A program made the position numbers and the translations under genes. The notes below the pieces were generated by a model that saw only the letters and a program-made list of their open reading frames with translations, did no database searches and had not been told where the DNA came from. A stretch of 64,000 nt of DNA from Mycolicibacterium neoaurum VKM Ac-1815D (GTDB lineage: Bacteria; Actinomycetota; Actinomycetes; Mycobacteriales; Mycobacteriaceae), in contig NC_023036.2 of assembly GCF_000317305.3 (NCBI RefSeq), positions 5,208,001 through 5,272,000 of the forward strand, written 5' to 3'. Below, piece after piece: positions 45,226 through 54,064 of this stretch (position 1 is its first letter; each line of letters starts with the position of its first letter).

Positions 45226-45332
45226 TCAGCTCACACTGACCCTTCTGTGGCCATACATAGATTTGTCCCGAGACCCTGCGGCAATGCTTACATATGTGCC
45301 GAACTCATTCAACAACCGCACCGTTAATGGGC

Positions 45333-46832
45333 TCAGATTGAGTGTCTGCGCACAATCGGGAACAAAACTGTCTCCCTAATCGTCAGCCCCGTCAAAGCCA
45401 TCAGCAGACGGTCAATACCCATTCCGGTGCCGGTGGTCGGCGGCATCGCGTACTCCAGAGCGGCCAGGAAATCCTCGTCGAGGCGCATTGCCTCGTCGTC
45501 ACCGGCGGCCGCCGCCCTGGCCTGCGCGGCAAAACGTTCGCGCTGGACCACGGGATCGATCAGTTCGGAGTATCCGGTCGCCAGTTCGAACTTGCGCACA
45601 TAGAGATCCCACTTCTCGGTGACGCCCGGAATGCTGCGGTGGGCGCGGGTCAGTGGGCTGGTCTCGACCGGGAAATCACGCACGAAGGTCGGTTCCCACA
45701 AGTTCTCACCGACGGTGTGTTCCCACAGTTCCTCGACCAATTTCCCGTGGCCGTAACCGCGATCCGAGGGAATCTCGACCCCGAGCCGGTCGGCAATTGA
45801 CAACAGGTGTCGCAGTTCGGTGTCCGGGGTGATCTCTTCCCCCAAAGCGGCCGACAGTGACGGGTACATTTCCAGCGTCTGCCATTCGCCATCAAGATCA
45901 TAGATAGTGCCATCGGCGAGTGGCACCTGGCGAGTTCCCAACGCCTCGTCGGCGACTTCCTGAATTAGTTCACGAGTGACGATCGCGGAATCGTCGTATG
46001 TCCCGTAAGCCTGATAAGTCTCCAACATCGCGAATTCCGGCGAATGCGTGGAATCGGCGCCTTCGTTCCGAAAGTTCCGATTCAGCTCGAAGACCTTCTC
46101 GAAACCACCGACAAGACATCTTTTCAGGAACAGCTCCGGGGCGATCCGCAGGTAGAGGTCGGCGTCGAGGGCATTCGAGTGCGTGACGAACGGCCGCGCG
46201 GCCGCGCCGCCGGGCAGCGTCTGCAGCATCGGCGTCTCGACCTCGAGGAAGCCCCGGCGCTCCAACGCCGAGCGAACCGCGCGGACCACCGCAATGCGCT
46301 GTCTGGCGATGCTGCGCGCCTCGGGGCGCACGATCAGGTCGACATAGCGCTGCCGCACCCGCGATTCCTCGCTCATCTCCTTATGCGCAACCGGCAACGG
46401 CCGCAGCGCCTTGGAGACGATCTGCCAGGAATCGGCGAGCACGGACAGCTCGCCGCGGCGCGAGCTGATGACCTGGCCGTGGGCGAAGACGATGTCACCG
46501 AGGTCGACGTCGGCCTTCCAGGCGTCCAGCGACTCCTGGCCCACCTCGGCCAGGCTGATCATGAGCTGCAGCTGGGTGCCGTCACCGTCTTGCAGCGTGG
46601 CGAAGCACAGCTTGCCCGAGTTGCGGGCGAAGACGACCCTGGCGGCCACCCCGACCAGGTCCCCGGTCTGGGTGTCGGCGGCCAGTTCCGGATAGGCGGC
46701 CCGCAGCTCGCTCAGGCTGTGGGTGCGCGCCACCTGCACCGGGTAGGGGTCACGGCCCTCGGCGAGCAGGCGCTCACGCTTGGCCTGACGGATCCGATAC
46801 TGCTCGGGGATGTCGTCTTCATCAGAACTCAC
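45333..46832 (-). CDS. lysS: Lysyl-tRNA synthetase (class II)
   Basis: 499 residues. An N-terminal OB-fold anticodon-binding domain (to about 160) precedes the class II core. Motif 2 is in FELNRNFRNEGADSTHSPEF, and motif 3 is GTGMGIDRLLMALTG near the C-terminus. GTG start 15 bases after coaX ends. Last gene of the pan/coaX run. lsr2 and its promoter follow. Confidence 0.95.
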   Translation of the reverse strand: MSSDEDDIPEQYRIRQAKRERLLAEGRDPYPVQVARTHSLSELRAAYPELAADTQTGDLVGVAARVVFARNSGKLCFATLQDGDGTQLQLMISLAEVGQESLDAWKADVDLGDIVFAHGQVISSRRGELSVLADSWQIVSKALRPLPVAHKEMSEESRVRQRYVDLIVRPEARSIARQRIAVVRAVRSALERRGFLEVETPMLQTLPGGAAARPFVTHSNALDADLYLRIAPELFLKRCLVGGFEKVFELNRNFRNEGADSTHSPEFAMLETYQAYGTYDDSAIVTRELIQEVADEALGTRQVPLADGTIYDLDGEWQTLEMYPSLSAALGEEITPDTELRHLLSIADRLGVEIPSDRGYGHGKLVEELWEHTVGENLWEPTFVRDFPVETSPLTRAHRSIPGVTEKWDLYVRKFELATGYSELIDPVVQRERFAAQARAAAAGDDEAMRLDEDFLAALEYAMPPTTGTGMGIDRLLMALTGLTIRETVLFPIVRRHSI

Positions 46833-46847
46833 GACATGCCAGCTTAA

Positions 46848-47651
46848 TCAGCGTCGACCACGCTGGTTGTCGCGGTTGCGCTCGAACACCAGCCGCAGCC
46901 CCTCCAGGGTCAGGTGCTGGTCGTAGTGACCGACGGTGCGCAGGTCCGGCAGCACCAGCGGCGCCGAGTTTCCGGTGGCCACCACGGCCACATCGGAGCC
47001 GCCGAAACCGGAGACATCGGCCCTGATGCGGTCGACCAGTCCATCCACCAACGCCGCGAAACCGAACACCGCCCCGGACTGCATGCATTCCACGGTGTTC
47101 TTGCCGATCACCGAGCGCGGTCGGGTGAGCTCGACCCGGCGCAACGCCGCGGACCGCGCGGCGGCGGCATCGGAGGACACCTGCACGCCGGGGGCGATGG
47201 CACCGCCGAGGAACTCCCCCTTGGCCGAGACCACGTCGACGCAGATCGAGGAGCCGAAGTCGACGACGATGGCCGGTGAGTTGTACTTGCTGTAGGCCGC
47301 CAGGCAATTGACGATCCGGTCGGCGCCGACCTCCTTGGGATTGTCGACCAGCAGCGGGATCCCGGTGCGCACACCGGGTTCGATGAGCACCTGGGGAATC
47401 GATGGCCAGTACTGGTCGAGCATCAGCCGGATCTCGTGGAGCACCGAGGGCACCGTCGACAGGGCGGTGGCCCCGGTGAGGCGCTCGGAGTCATCACCGA
47501 TCAAACCGTCGATGGTCAACGCCAACTCGTCGGCGGTGACTTCGGATTCAGTGCGAATACGCCAGTGCTGCACCACTTTTCCGTGCGTCCCCGGACCGGC
47601 TATGAGGCCGACCACGGTGTGGGTGTTGCGGACGTCGATGGCGAGCAGCAC
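46848..47651 (-). CDS. coaX: Type III pantothenate kinase CoaX
   Basis: 267 residues. LLAIDVRNTHTVVGLI is the ASKHA phosphate-1 motif (family DxGNT; here DVRNT), GADRIVNCLAAY near 107 and VVDFGSSICVDVV near 125 are the pantothenate-binding and phosphate-2 motifs, and LGGAIAPGVQVS is adenosine-binding. The family catalyses the first step of CoA synthesis. In M. tuberculosis the CoaX counterpart is reported as inactive beside CoaA, so activity here is not certain. It starts 2 bases after panD ends. Confidence 0.92.
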   Translation of the reverse strand: MLLAIDVRNTHTVVGLIAGPGTHGKVVQHWRIRTESEVTADELALTIDGLIGDDSERLTGATALSTVPSVLHEIRLMLDQYWPSIPQVLIEPGVRTGIPLLVDNPKEVGADRIVNCLAAYSKYNSPAIVVDFGSSICVDVVSAKGEFLGGAIAPGVQVSSDAAAARSAALRRVELTRPRSVIGKNTVECMQSGAVFGFAALVDGLVDRIRADVSGFGGSDVAVVATGNSAPLVLPDLRTVGHYDQHLTLEGLRLVFERNRDNQRGRR

Positions 47652-47653
47652 GG

Positions 47654-48061
47654 CTAGCGGGGTGACATCAGGCCGGCGGCGTCGGCCGGCACATGGGCGG
47701 GATCGGAACCGAGATCGATCTGTTTGTTCTCGGCATCGACGAAGACGATCCGGGGCTGATACGTGCGCGCCAGGGAATCCTCGATGGCGGCGTAGGCGAT
47801 CAAGATGACGAGATCACCGGGATGGATCAGATGTGCTGCTGCACCGTTGATCCCGATCACACCGGTTCCGCGCTGCCCGGTGATGGCGTAGGTGACCAGC
47901 CGGTTGCCGTTGTCGATGTCCACGATGGTCACCTGCTCACCTTCGAGGATATCGGCGGCGTCCATCAGATCGGCGTCGATGGTGACCGAACCGACGTAGT
48001 GCAGGTCGGCCTGGGTCACCGTGGCACGGTGGACCTTCGATTTGAGCATCGTGCGTAACAT
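47654..48061 (-). CDS. panD: Aspartate 1-decarboxylase PanD
   Basis: 135-residue pyruvoyl enzyme making beta-alanine for pantothenate. Self-cleavage occurs between Gly24 and Ser25 (HYVGSVTID). Catalytic-site Tyr and Lys/Thr residues in the N-terminal strand (KSKVHRATVTQ) are present, as is the NGAAAHL motif. The ATG overlaps the panC stop (TGATG). The C-terminal tail (DLGSDPAHVPADAAGLMSPR) is the flexible part known in mycobacteria, where pyrazinoic acid acts. Confidence 0.95.
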   Translation of the reverse strand: MLRTMLKSKVHRATVTQADLHYVGSVTIDADLMDAADILEGEQVTIVDIDNGNRLVTYAITGQRGTGVIGINGAAAHLIHPGDLVILIAYAAIEDSLARTYQPRIVFVDAENKQIDLGSDPAHVPADAAGLMSPR

Positions 48062-48996
48062 CAGTTCCTCCAAGGCAATTCGTGCTCGTCAAAAGGGACG
48101 TCCGGACCGGGACCGGACGGCACCCCGAGATCGATCGCGATGTTGTCCAGCAGCCGGGTGCGGCCCAGCCGGACGGCCAGCAGCATGCGCGCCCGCCCGG
48201 TCTGCGGCGCGGGCCCCAACCAGGTGTCGCGGACCTCCAGGTAGTCGACGCTGATGGCGGGGACCTCCTCCAGGACCGCCCGCGCGGCGTCCAGCGCGGC
48301 GTCGGCACCCTCGCCGGCGGCGTACGCCCCGGCCAACAATGCCGACGGAATGGCCAGTGCCTGTTCGCGTTCGAGTTCGTCGAGGTAGCGGTTGCGTGAG
48401 GACATCGCCAGCCCGTCGGATTCCCGCACGGTGGGCACGGCGACGATCCGGGTGTCCAGGTTCAGGTCGTCGGCCATCTGTCGCACCAGCACCAGCTGCT
48501 GATAGTCCTTCTCGCCGAAGAAGGCCTGGTCGGGTCGCACAATCTGGAGCAGCTTCATGACGACGGTCAGCATGCCCGCGAAATGCGTAGGCCGGACCGA
48601 CCCCTCCAGCTGCGATCCCAGCTCACCGGGGTGTACCGAGGTACGCGGACCTGCCGGGTACATATCGGCCGCGGTGGGGGTGAACGCGATCTGCACGCCT
48701 TCGGCGCGCAGCGCCAGCAGGTCCTCGTCGAGGGTGCGCGGATAGGCGTCGAGATCCTCACCGGCGCCGAACTGGGTGGGGTTGACGAAGATCGACACCA
48801 CCACCACCGAGCCCGGTACCTGCTGTGCGCGGCGAATCAGGGTGAGATGGCCGTCGTGCAGGGCACCCATCGTCGGCACCAGCATGACGCGCCTGCCGGT
48901 GCTGCGCAGGGCCCTGGTCACCTCGGCGATCTCGCCGGGCCGTCGATAGATGTTGAGTTCTCCGGCCGTGAACGCCGGCGGTCGGCGATCGATCAC
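48061..48996 (-). CDS. panC: Pantothenate synthetase PanC
   Basis: 311-residue enzyme that joins pantoate and beta-alanine with ATP. LVPTMGALHDGHLTLI near 39-54 holds the HIGH-like motif, FVNPTQFGAGEDLDAYPR binds pantoate, FFGEKDYQQLVLVRQM and LAMSSRNRYL (KMSKS-like) follow. GTG 48996 overlaps the upstream stop by 4 bases. The C-terminal part is a dimerisation domain. Confidence 0.95.
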   Translation of the reverse strand: MIDRRPPAFTAGELNIYRRPGEIAEVTRALRSTGRRVMLVPTMGALHDGHLTLIRRAQQVPGSVVVVSIFVNPTQFGAGEDLDAYPRTLDEDLLALRAEGVQIAFTPTAADMYPAGPRTSVHPGELGSQLEGSVRPTHFAGMLTVVMKLLQIVRPDQAFFGEKDYQQLVLVRQMADDLNLDTRIVAVPTVRESDGLAMSSRNRYLDELEREQALAIPSALLAGAYAAGEGADAALDAARAVLEEVPAISVDYLEVRDTWLGPAPQTGRARMLLAVRLGRTRLLDNIAIDLGVPSGPGPDVPFDEHELPWRN

Positions 48997-49922
48997 GATG
49001 TCTCCTTCGCAGCGCCGTTGTCGAGTAGTACGTCGAACACGTCCGCAGGCGCGTGGGCACGCTGGGCCGTCCGCAGTGAATTGGCCCGATAGGCCTGGGC
49101 CAGCGCCGGATCGGTCTCGGCGAGCGCACCGAGATGACGTGCCACCGCGGCGGCGTCGCCGCGGGCGACCGGACCGGTCAGGGCGGCCTGGCCGCGCTGC
49201 AACGCGTTCTCCAGTGAGGCGCGCGCCAACGGGGCGACGATCCGCTCGGCCAGCCCGCCCGGGGCGTCGCCGATGAGCTCCTGGCCGAGCAGCTCCTGTC
49301 CGCGCAATGCGTCACGCAACGCCTCGATCGCGTCGAGCACCACGGTGATCAGGTGGTTTCCGGCGTGAGCCAGCGCGGCGTGATAGAGGGTGCGGGCGTC
49401 CTCGCGGACCCGGAACGGCTCGCCGCCGATCTCAAGGACGAGCGACTGGCCGATGGCGTAGCCGATCTCATCGGCCGCGGTCACCCCGAAACAGGCGTCG
49501 GACAACCGGTCGATGTCCTCGTCGGAACCGGTGAAGGTCATGGCCGGATGGATGGCCAGCGGTAGGCATCCCAGTTCGGTCAGCGGCGTCAGGATGCCGA
49601 TCCCGTTGGCGCCGGAGGTGTGTACCACGATGGTTCCCGGTCGCACCGCGCCCGTGCCGGCAAGACCGCTGATCAGCGCCGCCAGCTCTGCATCCGGCAC
49701 GGCCAGCAGCAGCAGTTCGGCGCGGGCAGCGACCTCGTGCACCGGCACGATGGCGGTGTCCGGTAGGCGGCGAGCTGCGCGTTCGCGCGACGGCACCGAG
49801 ATGGCGCTGCAGGCGACGACGACATGTTCGGCGCGTTCGAGCGCGACCCCGAGCGCGGTGCCGACCCGGCCTGCCGAGATGATGCCGACGCTGAGCCGGG
49901 CCGGACGCAGTCCGTCGACCAT
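48993..49922 (-). CDS. Rossmann-like / DUF2520 protein (Rv3603c-like)
   Basis: 309 residues. The N-terminal domain binds a dinucleotide: LSVGIISAGRVGTALGVALERA near 9-30 is a GxxGxG fold. The C-terminal DUF2520 domain (about 155-290) is helical (YHAALAHAGNHLITVVLDAIEAL). It resembles ketopantoate/6-phosphogluconate reductases in layout. Directly upstream of and overlapping panC (GTGA), which suggests a step in pantothenate supply, perhaps a ketopantoate reductase, but this is not shown. Confidence 0.85.
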   Translation of the reverse strand: MVDGLRPARLSVGIISAGRVGTALGVALERAEHVVVACSAISVPSRERAARRLPDTAIVPVHEVAARAELLLLAVPDAELAALISGLAGTGAVRPGTIVVHTSGANGIGILTPLTELGCLPLAIHPAMTFTGSDEDIDRLSDACFGVTAADEIGYAIGQSLVLEIGGEPFRVREDARTLYHAALAHAGNHLITVVLDAIEALRDALRGQELLGQELIGDAPGGLAERIVAPLARASLENALQRGQAALTGPVARGDAAAVARHLGALAETDPALAQAYRANSLRTAQRAHAPADVFDVLLDNGAAKETS

Positions 49923-50006
49923 GACAGACGACCTCGCAGATTCGCTGGTACTGAAACGTTGCAGTCCTGCCGTCGCAGGTACCGCACGGGCTGCGGTGAG
50001 CCTAGC

Positions 50007-51185
50007 TCACTCCTCGCGACGCCTGCGTCGGCCGCCTCCGCCGGGGCTGGCCTGCAACCGGGACAACAATTCGGAGACCGGTTGGCCACCGCTGTGCTGA
50101 CCGCCGGGCTCGGGCTCGGGCGCCGCAGGCGCGTCGTCGGGTCCGCGATGCCGCGGCGCGGGAGCCGGGGGCATCGGGTCCACCGGCGGGTCCACCGGCG
50201 GAGCCTGATCGGCCTCCGGCGGCACCGCGTGCCGGGACCGCCGAGACGTCTCGGCCATATCGGGATTGGCATGACGGCCTCGGCGCACTTCCCGCTCGGC
50301 GACGGCATCGGGCATCGGGGTGGGTGCCGGTGCCGGCGGCGGGGTTGGCGGTGGCGGGACGGGCGGGCTCCAGTTGCTACCGGGGGCACCGGCCGGAATC
50401 CACTGGCCGTCGGCCGGGGCCGGGTTCCACTGTGCCACCAGCGGTTCGGCGGGTTCGACCGGTTCCACGCGCGGAGGCACCACGGTGGGCGCGGGGGTCG
50501 GGGTCGTGGTGCGCCGCTGCCACGGCGGCGCGGACTGCTCGCCCTGCGGGTTCTCCGATGCCCGCCGATGCGCACCCCCGACGGGCTCGGCCGGCGGTGC
50601 CCATCCGAACTCGGGTGGCTGCGGTTCGGCAGGCACGTCGATGATCGGGCTCTCCTCGGTGCGCGGTTCAGCCTCACTGCGCACGGGGGCGTCGATCCGG
50701 CTGGCGATGACCCGGCCCGCCGGACGTTCGGTCTCAAGGGCCGGTCGCTCGTCGAGATCGGCGTCGAAGAGGATCTCCAGGTTGGCCCGCAACGCCGCGA
50801 GTTCGGCACGCAACGCGGCAACCTCGTCGGAGGACTGGGCGCGCAGCTCAGCGGACAGCTCGCGACGCAACTGGGTCTCGACGGCCAGTTCGTACTCACG
50901 GCGGGCCGAGATCTCGCGGTCCAGCTGCAGGTCGTACACGTACTTCAGGTCGCGCACCTTGGCCTGATCGAGATCGCTCTGCCTGCGATAGATGAAGGAG
51001 GCGAACGCCGCGGCCACCGCCGCCCACAGGGCCAGCACCACAGCCAGTTTCAGCAACTCGACACGATTGGTGAACACCAGCACGGTGCTCGAGACGATGG
51101 CCAGAACCAGCAGGACGGTCAGCAGCACCCACCCCGGCCTGCGGTTGACGCGCCGAACGCGCATGCCGCGGGAGGGGTCGGTCAT
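50007..51185 (-). CDS. Membrane protein with coiled coil and proline-rich tail (Rv3604c-like)
   Basis: 392 residues, function unknown. Two membrane helices (about 19-39 and 45-63) come after a basic start (RGMRVRRVNRRPG). A charged coiled coil follows (about 70-145, RREYELAVETQLRRELSAELRAQ). The rest (about 160-392) is Pro/Glu/Ala-rich and unordered, ending in GGGGRRRRREE. Such tails often serve as interaction scaffolds in mycobacterial cell-envelope proteins. ATG 51185 is chosen from the family start (MTDPSRGMR). Confidence 0.82.
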   Translation of the reverse strand: MTDPSRGMRVRRVNRRPGWVLLTVLLVLAIVSSTVLVFTNRVELLKLAVVLALWAAVAAAFASFIYRRQSDLDQAKVRDLKYVYDLQLDREISARREYELAVETQLRRELSAELRAQSSDEVAALRAELAALRANLEILFDADLDERPALETERPAGRVIASRIDAPVRSEAEPRTEESPIIDVPAEPQPPEFGWAPPAEPVGGAHRRASENPQGEQSAPPWQRRTTTPTPAPTVVPPRVEPVEPAEPLVAQWNPAPADGQWIPAGAPGSNWSPPVPPPPTPPPAPAPTPMPDAVAEREVRRGRHANPDMAETSRRSRHAVPPEADQAPPVDPPVDPMPPAPAPRHRGPDDAPAAPEPEPGGQHSGGQPVSELLSRLQASPGGGGRRRRREE

Positions 51186-51244
51186 GGGCTCCGACTGTAC
51201 CGGTCGCAGGTCGCATAGCGTGTCGACCGGTGCGGCGATTCGCC

Positions 51245-51730
51245 CTAGTCGGCCGCACCTGGAAGCGGATCGGCGGTGTCGTTCTGGTCGTCCGGGGATT
51301 TGCAGCAGTGCTGCAGCCACAATCCCGCGGCGACCAACACGAGCGCGCACACCGCGGCAACCACCGCACCGCCGGTGTCCTCGCCGGCGACCCGGACGGT
51401 GTCCCGGCGCGGCAGCAGGTATCCGAGAACGCCGGTCCACCAGCCCAACACCAGCGCCCCCACCCAAGCGGATGCCTTCGCGACGAGCACCGATCGGGCC
51501 ACCGCGAGCGGATGCAACCGTCCCGCTCCCACGCCGACCTTGCCGTCGGCGATCCGACGGCGCACGAACTGCCCCCAGACCGCGATCGCGACGGCAACGG
51601 CCAGCAGCGAGATCCCACTCCACGCCGTGATCGGCGGGAACCACCGGTACAGGCTGATGACGAGCAGATAGCCGATAACCGCCGTCACGGCGGTGGCCGC
51701 AGCCAGATCGCGGACGCGGGTCGGTCCCAT
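51245..51730 (-). CDS. DUF3180 membrane protein (Rv3605c-like)
   Basis: 161 residues with four predicted helices (about 9-28, 36-56, 84-106, 120-143), ending in HCCKSPDDQND. DUF3180 proteins accompany fol genes in actinobacteria; function unknown. ATG 51730 overlaps the folK stop (TGATG), so it is coupled to the folate operon. Confidence 0.85.
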   Translation of the reverse strand: MGPTRVRDLAAATAVTAVIGYLLVISLYRWFPPITAWSGISLLAVAVAIAVWGQFVRRRIADGKVGVGAGRLHPLAVARSVLVAKASAWVGALVLGWWTGVLGYLLPRRDTVRVAGEDTGGAVVAAVCALVLVAAGLWLQHCCKSPDDQNDTADPLPGAAD

Positions 51731-52233
51731 CAGCGCGCCAGGCTCAGATCGGTGCGGCGCACACCGGCGCGCTCCTCGGCGGCCAGCTCCGCCAGCAGGT
51801 CGGCGACCGGCCGTCCCGACAGTTCGGCATCCGGATCGGCCGCCAGCCACGGGATCAAGACGAAGGCCCGTTCGTGGGCGTGCGGATGCGGCAGCGTCAG
51901 ATCGCGTTCGCTGCACAGCAATTCGACGCCGTTGTCATCGCGGCAACAGATGACGTCGACATCGAGGGTGCGTGGACCCCAGTGCACCTCGCGGACGCGG
52001 CGAGCCGCGGCTTCCAGGGTCTGCCCACGCCGCAACCAGCCGTAACCGTCGAGTGCGGGGTCGTCGGCGATCAGCACGGCGTTGAGGAAGGCGTCCTGTT
52101 CGACCCCGCCCCAGGCGTCGGTCTCGTAAACCGGCGAGACCGCAGCGACGCGCGCCCCCAGGTCGTCGACGACCGATTGTAGATGGGCCAGCCGGTCACC
52201 CAGGTTGGAGCCGATCGACAGCACCGTCCTCAC
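51730..52233 (-). CDS. folK: 7,8-dihydro-6-hydroxymethylpterin pyrophosphokinase FolK
   Basis: 167 residues. LSIGSNLGDRLAHL near 5-18 is the HPPK signature, and GPRTLDVDVICC holds the magnesium-binding Asp pair; LPHPHAHERAFVLIPW is the second signature. GTG 52233 overlaps the folB stop by 4 bases (GTGA). Confidence 0.94.
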   Translation of the reverse strand: MRTVLSIGSNLGDRLAHLQSVVDDLGARVAAVSPVYETDAWGGVEQDAFLNAVLIADDPALDGYGWLRRGQTLEAAARRVREVHWGPRTLDVDVICCRDDNGVELLCSERDLTLPHPHAHERAFVLIPWLAADPDAELSGRPVADLLAELAAEERAGVRRTDLSLAR

Positions 52234-52601
52234 CGGGCACCGCGCCGGGACCGCCGCGCCACCACGGCGACATCGTCGAAGGCCAGCGGAATGGGCGCCG
52301 ACGGTTTGTGCACGACGACCTCGACCGCATGGATCCGTTCGTCGGTCATGACGTCCTCGGCGATCTCGGCCGACACCGTCTCGATCAGGTTGCGCGGCGG
52401 CCCACCGACGATGTCGGCGGCCCGCTGGGCCAACCCGCCGTAGTCGACGGTGTCGGCCAGGTCGTCACTGGCCGCGGCCGCGGCCAGGTCCACCCAGACG
52501 GTGATGTCGATGATGAAATCCTGGCCGTCGCGGCGCTCGTGTTCGAACACGCCGTGGTGGCCGCGCACCGTCAAACCCCGCAGTTCGATGCGGTCAGCCA
52601 T
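52230..52601 (-). CDS. folB: Dihydroneopterin aldolase FolB
   Basis: 123 residues. DRIELRGLTVRGHHGVFEHERRDGQ holds the active-site Tyr/Glu region (VRGHHGVFEHE), and NLIETVSAEIAEDVM has the substrate-binding glutamate. A lysine in VVHKPSAPIP completes the site. ATG 52601 overlaps the folP1 end by 8 bases. Confidence 0.94.
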   Translation of the reverse strand: MADRIELRGLTVRGHHGVFEHERRDGQDFIIDITVWVDLAAAAASDDLADTVDYGGLAQRAADIVGGPPRNLIETVSAEIAEDVMTDERIHAVEVVVHKPSAPIPLAFDDVAVVARRSRRGAR

Positions 52602-53433
52602 GCTCCTCCTCCTGTGCGCCCGACCAGGCCGCGAGAACCTTGAGCGCGTCGACCGAGGCCTGCACATCGTGAACCCGCACACCCCAGGCACCGTGCTGGG
52701 CGGCCAGTACCGACACCACGGCGGTGGCGGTCTCGCGTCCGGCCGGTGGTCGGGCCGTCCCGTCCGGTGCGGCCAGCAGCGCGCCGAGAAAACGCTTGCG
52801 CGAGGCGCCCACCAGGACCGGTATCCCGGTGCCGACGAACTCGGGCAGGGCATGCAGCAGTTGCCAATTGTGTTGTGCGGTCTTGGCGAATCCGAGGCCC
52901 GGATCGATGATGAGGTTTGCCGGGTCCACCCCCGCCGCCACGGCGGCATCCACGCTGCGCACCAGTTCCGCACGCACCTCGACGACGACGTCGGTATAGG
53001 CGGGAACATGGTGCGGGTCGTCGGCCCGCACCGACCGCCAGTGCATCAGCATCCAGGGCACCCCGGCCTCGGCCAGCAGGGCGGCCATGTTCGGATCGGC
53101 CCGCCCACCGGAGACGTCATTGACGATCGCGGCGCCGTGTTCGAGCGCGGCGCGTGCCACCGCCTCGTGCATGGTGTCGATGCTGACGGTGACGCCGGCG
53201 GCGGCGAGTTCACGCACGACCGGCACGACACGGGCGGTTTCCACGGCGGGGTCCACGCGGACCGCCCCCGGCCGGGTCGACTCACCGCCGACGTCGATGA
53301 TGGCGGCGCCGGCGGCAACCATGGCGTGGGCGTGCTCGAGGGCGCGGTCTCGATCGAGGAACAGTCCGCCGTCGGAGAACGAATCATCGGTGACGTTGAG
53401 GACACCCATCACCCGCATGCGCGTGGAGCTCAC
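52594..53433 (-). CDS. folP1: Dihydropteroate synthase FolP1
   Basis: 279-residue TIM-barrel enzyme, target of sulfonamides. MGVLNVTDDSFSDGG near the N-terminus, DVGGESTRPGA, DPGLGFAKTAQHN and GASRKRFLG are the pterin, pABA and phosphate site motifs. GTG 53433 overlaps the folE stop (GTGA); ATG 53418 is the alternative start. Confidence 0.95.
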   Translation of the reverse strand: MSSTRMRVMGVLNVTDDSFSDGGLFLDRDRALEHAHAMVAAGAAIIDVGGESTRPGAVRVDPAVETARVVPVVRELAAAGVTVSIDTMHEAVARAALEHGAAIVNDVSGGRADPNMAALLAEAGVPWMLMHWRSVRADDPHHVPAYTDVVVEVRAELVRSVDAAVAAGVDPANLIIDPGLGFAKTAQHNWQLLHALPEFVGTGIPVLVGASRKRFLGALLAAPDGTARPPAGRETATAVVSVLAAQHGAWGVRVHDVQASVDALKVLAAWSGAQEEEHG

Positions 53434-54047
53434 CGGCGCAGGATCAGGTCCAGTGCCTCGGCCCGGGAGGCGTGGTCGGTCTTGAACTGACCGCGCACCG
53501 CTGATGTGGTCGTCACGGCACCGGGTTTGCGAATGCCACGCATCGCCATGCAGAGGTGCTCGGCCTCCATCACCACGATGACCCCGCGCGGATCGAGCTT
53601 GCGCATCAGCGCGTCGGCGACCTGCGCGGTCAGTCGTTCCTGCACCTGCGGACGCTTGGCATACAGGTCGACAAGTCGGGCGATCTTGGAGAGCCCGGTG
53701 ACGCGACCGTCCCGGCCGGGGATGTAGCCGACATGGGCGACCCCGTGGAAAGACACCAGGTGGTGCTCGCAGGTCGAGTACATCGGGATCTGCTTGACCA
53801 GCACCAACTCGTCGTGCTGCTCGTCGAAGGTGGTGTTGAGCACCGCGTCGGGATCGGTGTAGAGCCCCGCGAAGATCTCCTTGTACGCCCTGGCCACCCG
53901 CGCGGGGGTGTCGACGAGGCCGTGCCGGTCGGGATCCTCGCCGACAGCCAGCAGCAGTTCCCGCACCGCGGCTTCCGCGCGCGGCTGATCGAACTCCGCC
54001 TGGACGAATCCGCTCGTGCTCTCGCCGTTCTTGCCCGACGTCGTCAT
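53430..54047 (-). CDS. folE: GTP cyclohydrolase I FolE
   Basis: 205 residues. Zinc ligands lie in YSTCEHHLVSF (Cys and His) and EHLCMAMRG (Cys). GRVTGLSKIARLVD and RPQVQERLTAQ are further signatures. The zinc-dependent type IA enzyme is used here; no zinc-free FolE2 is seen in the window, notable given the zinc island. First gene of folE-folP1-folB-folK-DUF3180. Confidence 0.95.
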   Translation of the reverse strand: MTTSGKNGESTSGFVQAEFDQPRAEAAVRELLLAVGEDPDRHGLVDTPARVARAYKEIFAGLYTDPDAVLNTTFDEQHDELVLVKQIPMYSTCEHHLVSFHGVAHVGYIPGRDGRVTGLSKIARLVDLYAKRPQVQERLTAQVADALMRKLDPRGVIVVMEAEHLCMAMRGIRKPGAVTTTSAVRGQFKTDHASRAEALDLILRR

Positions 54048-54064
54048 CGACGCTCCGTTTCTGG

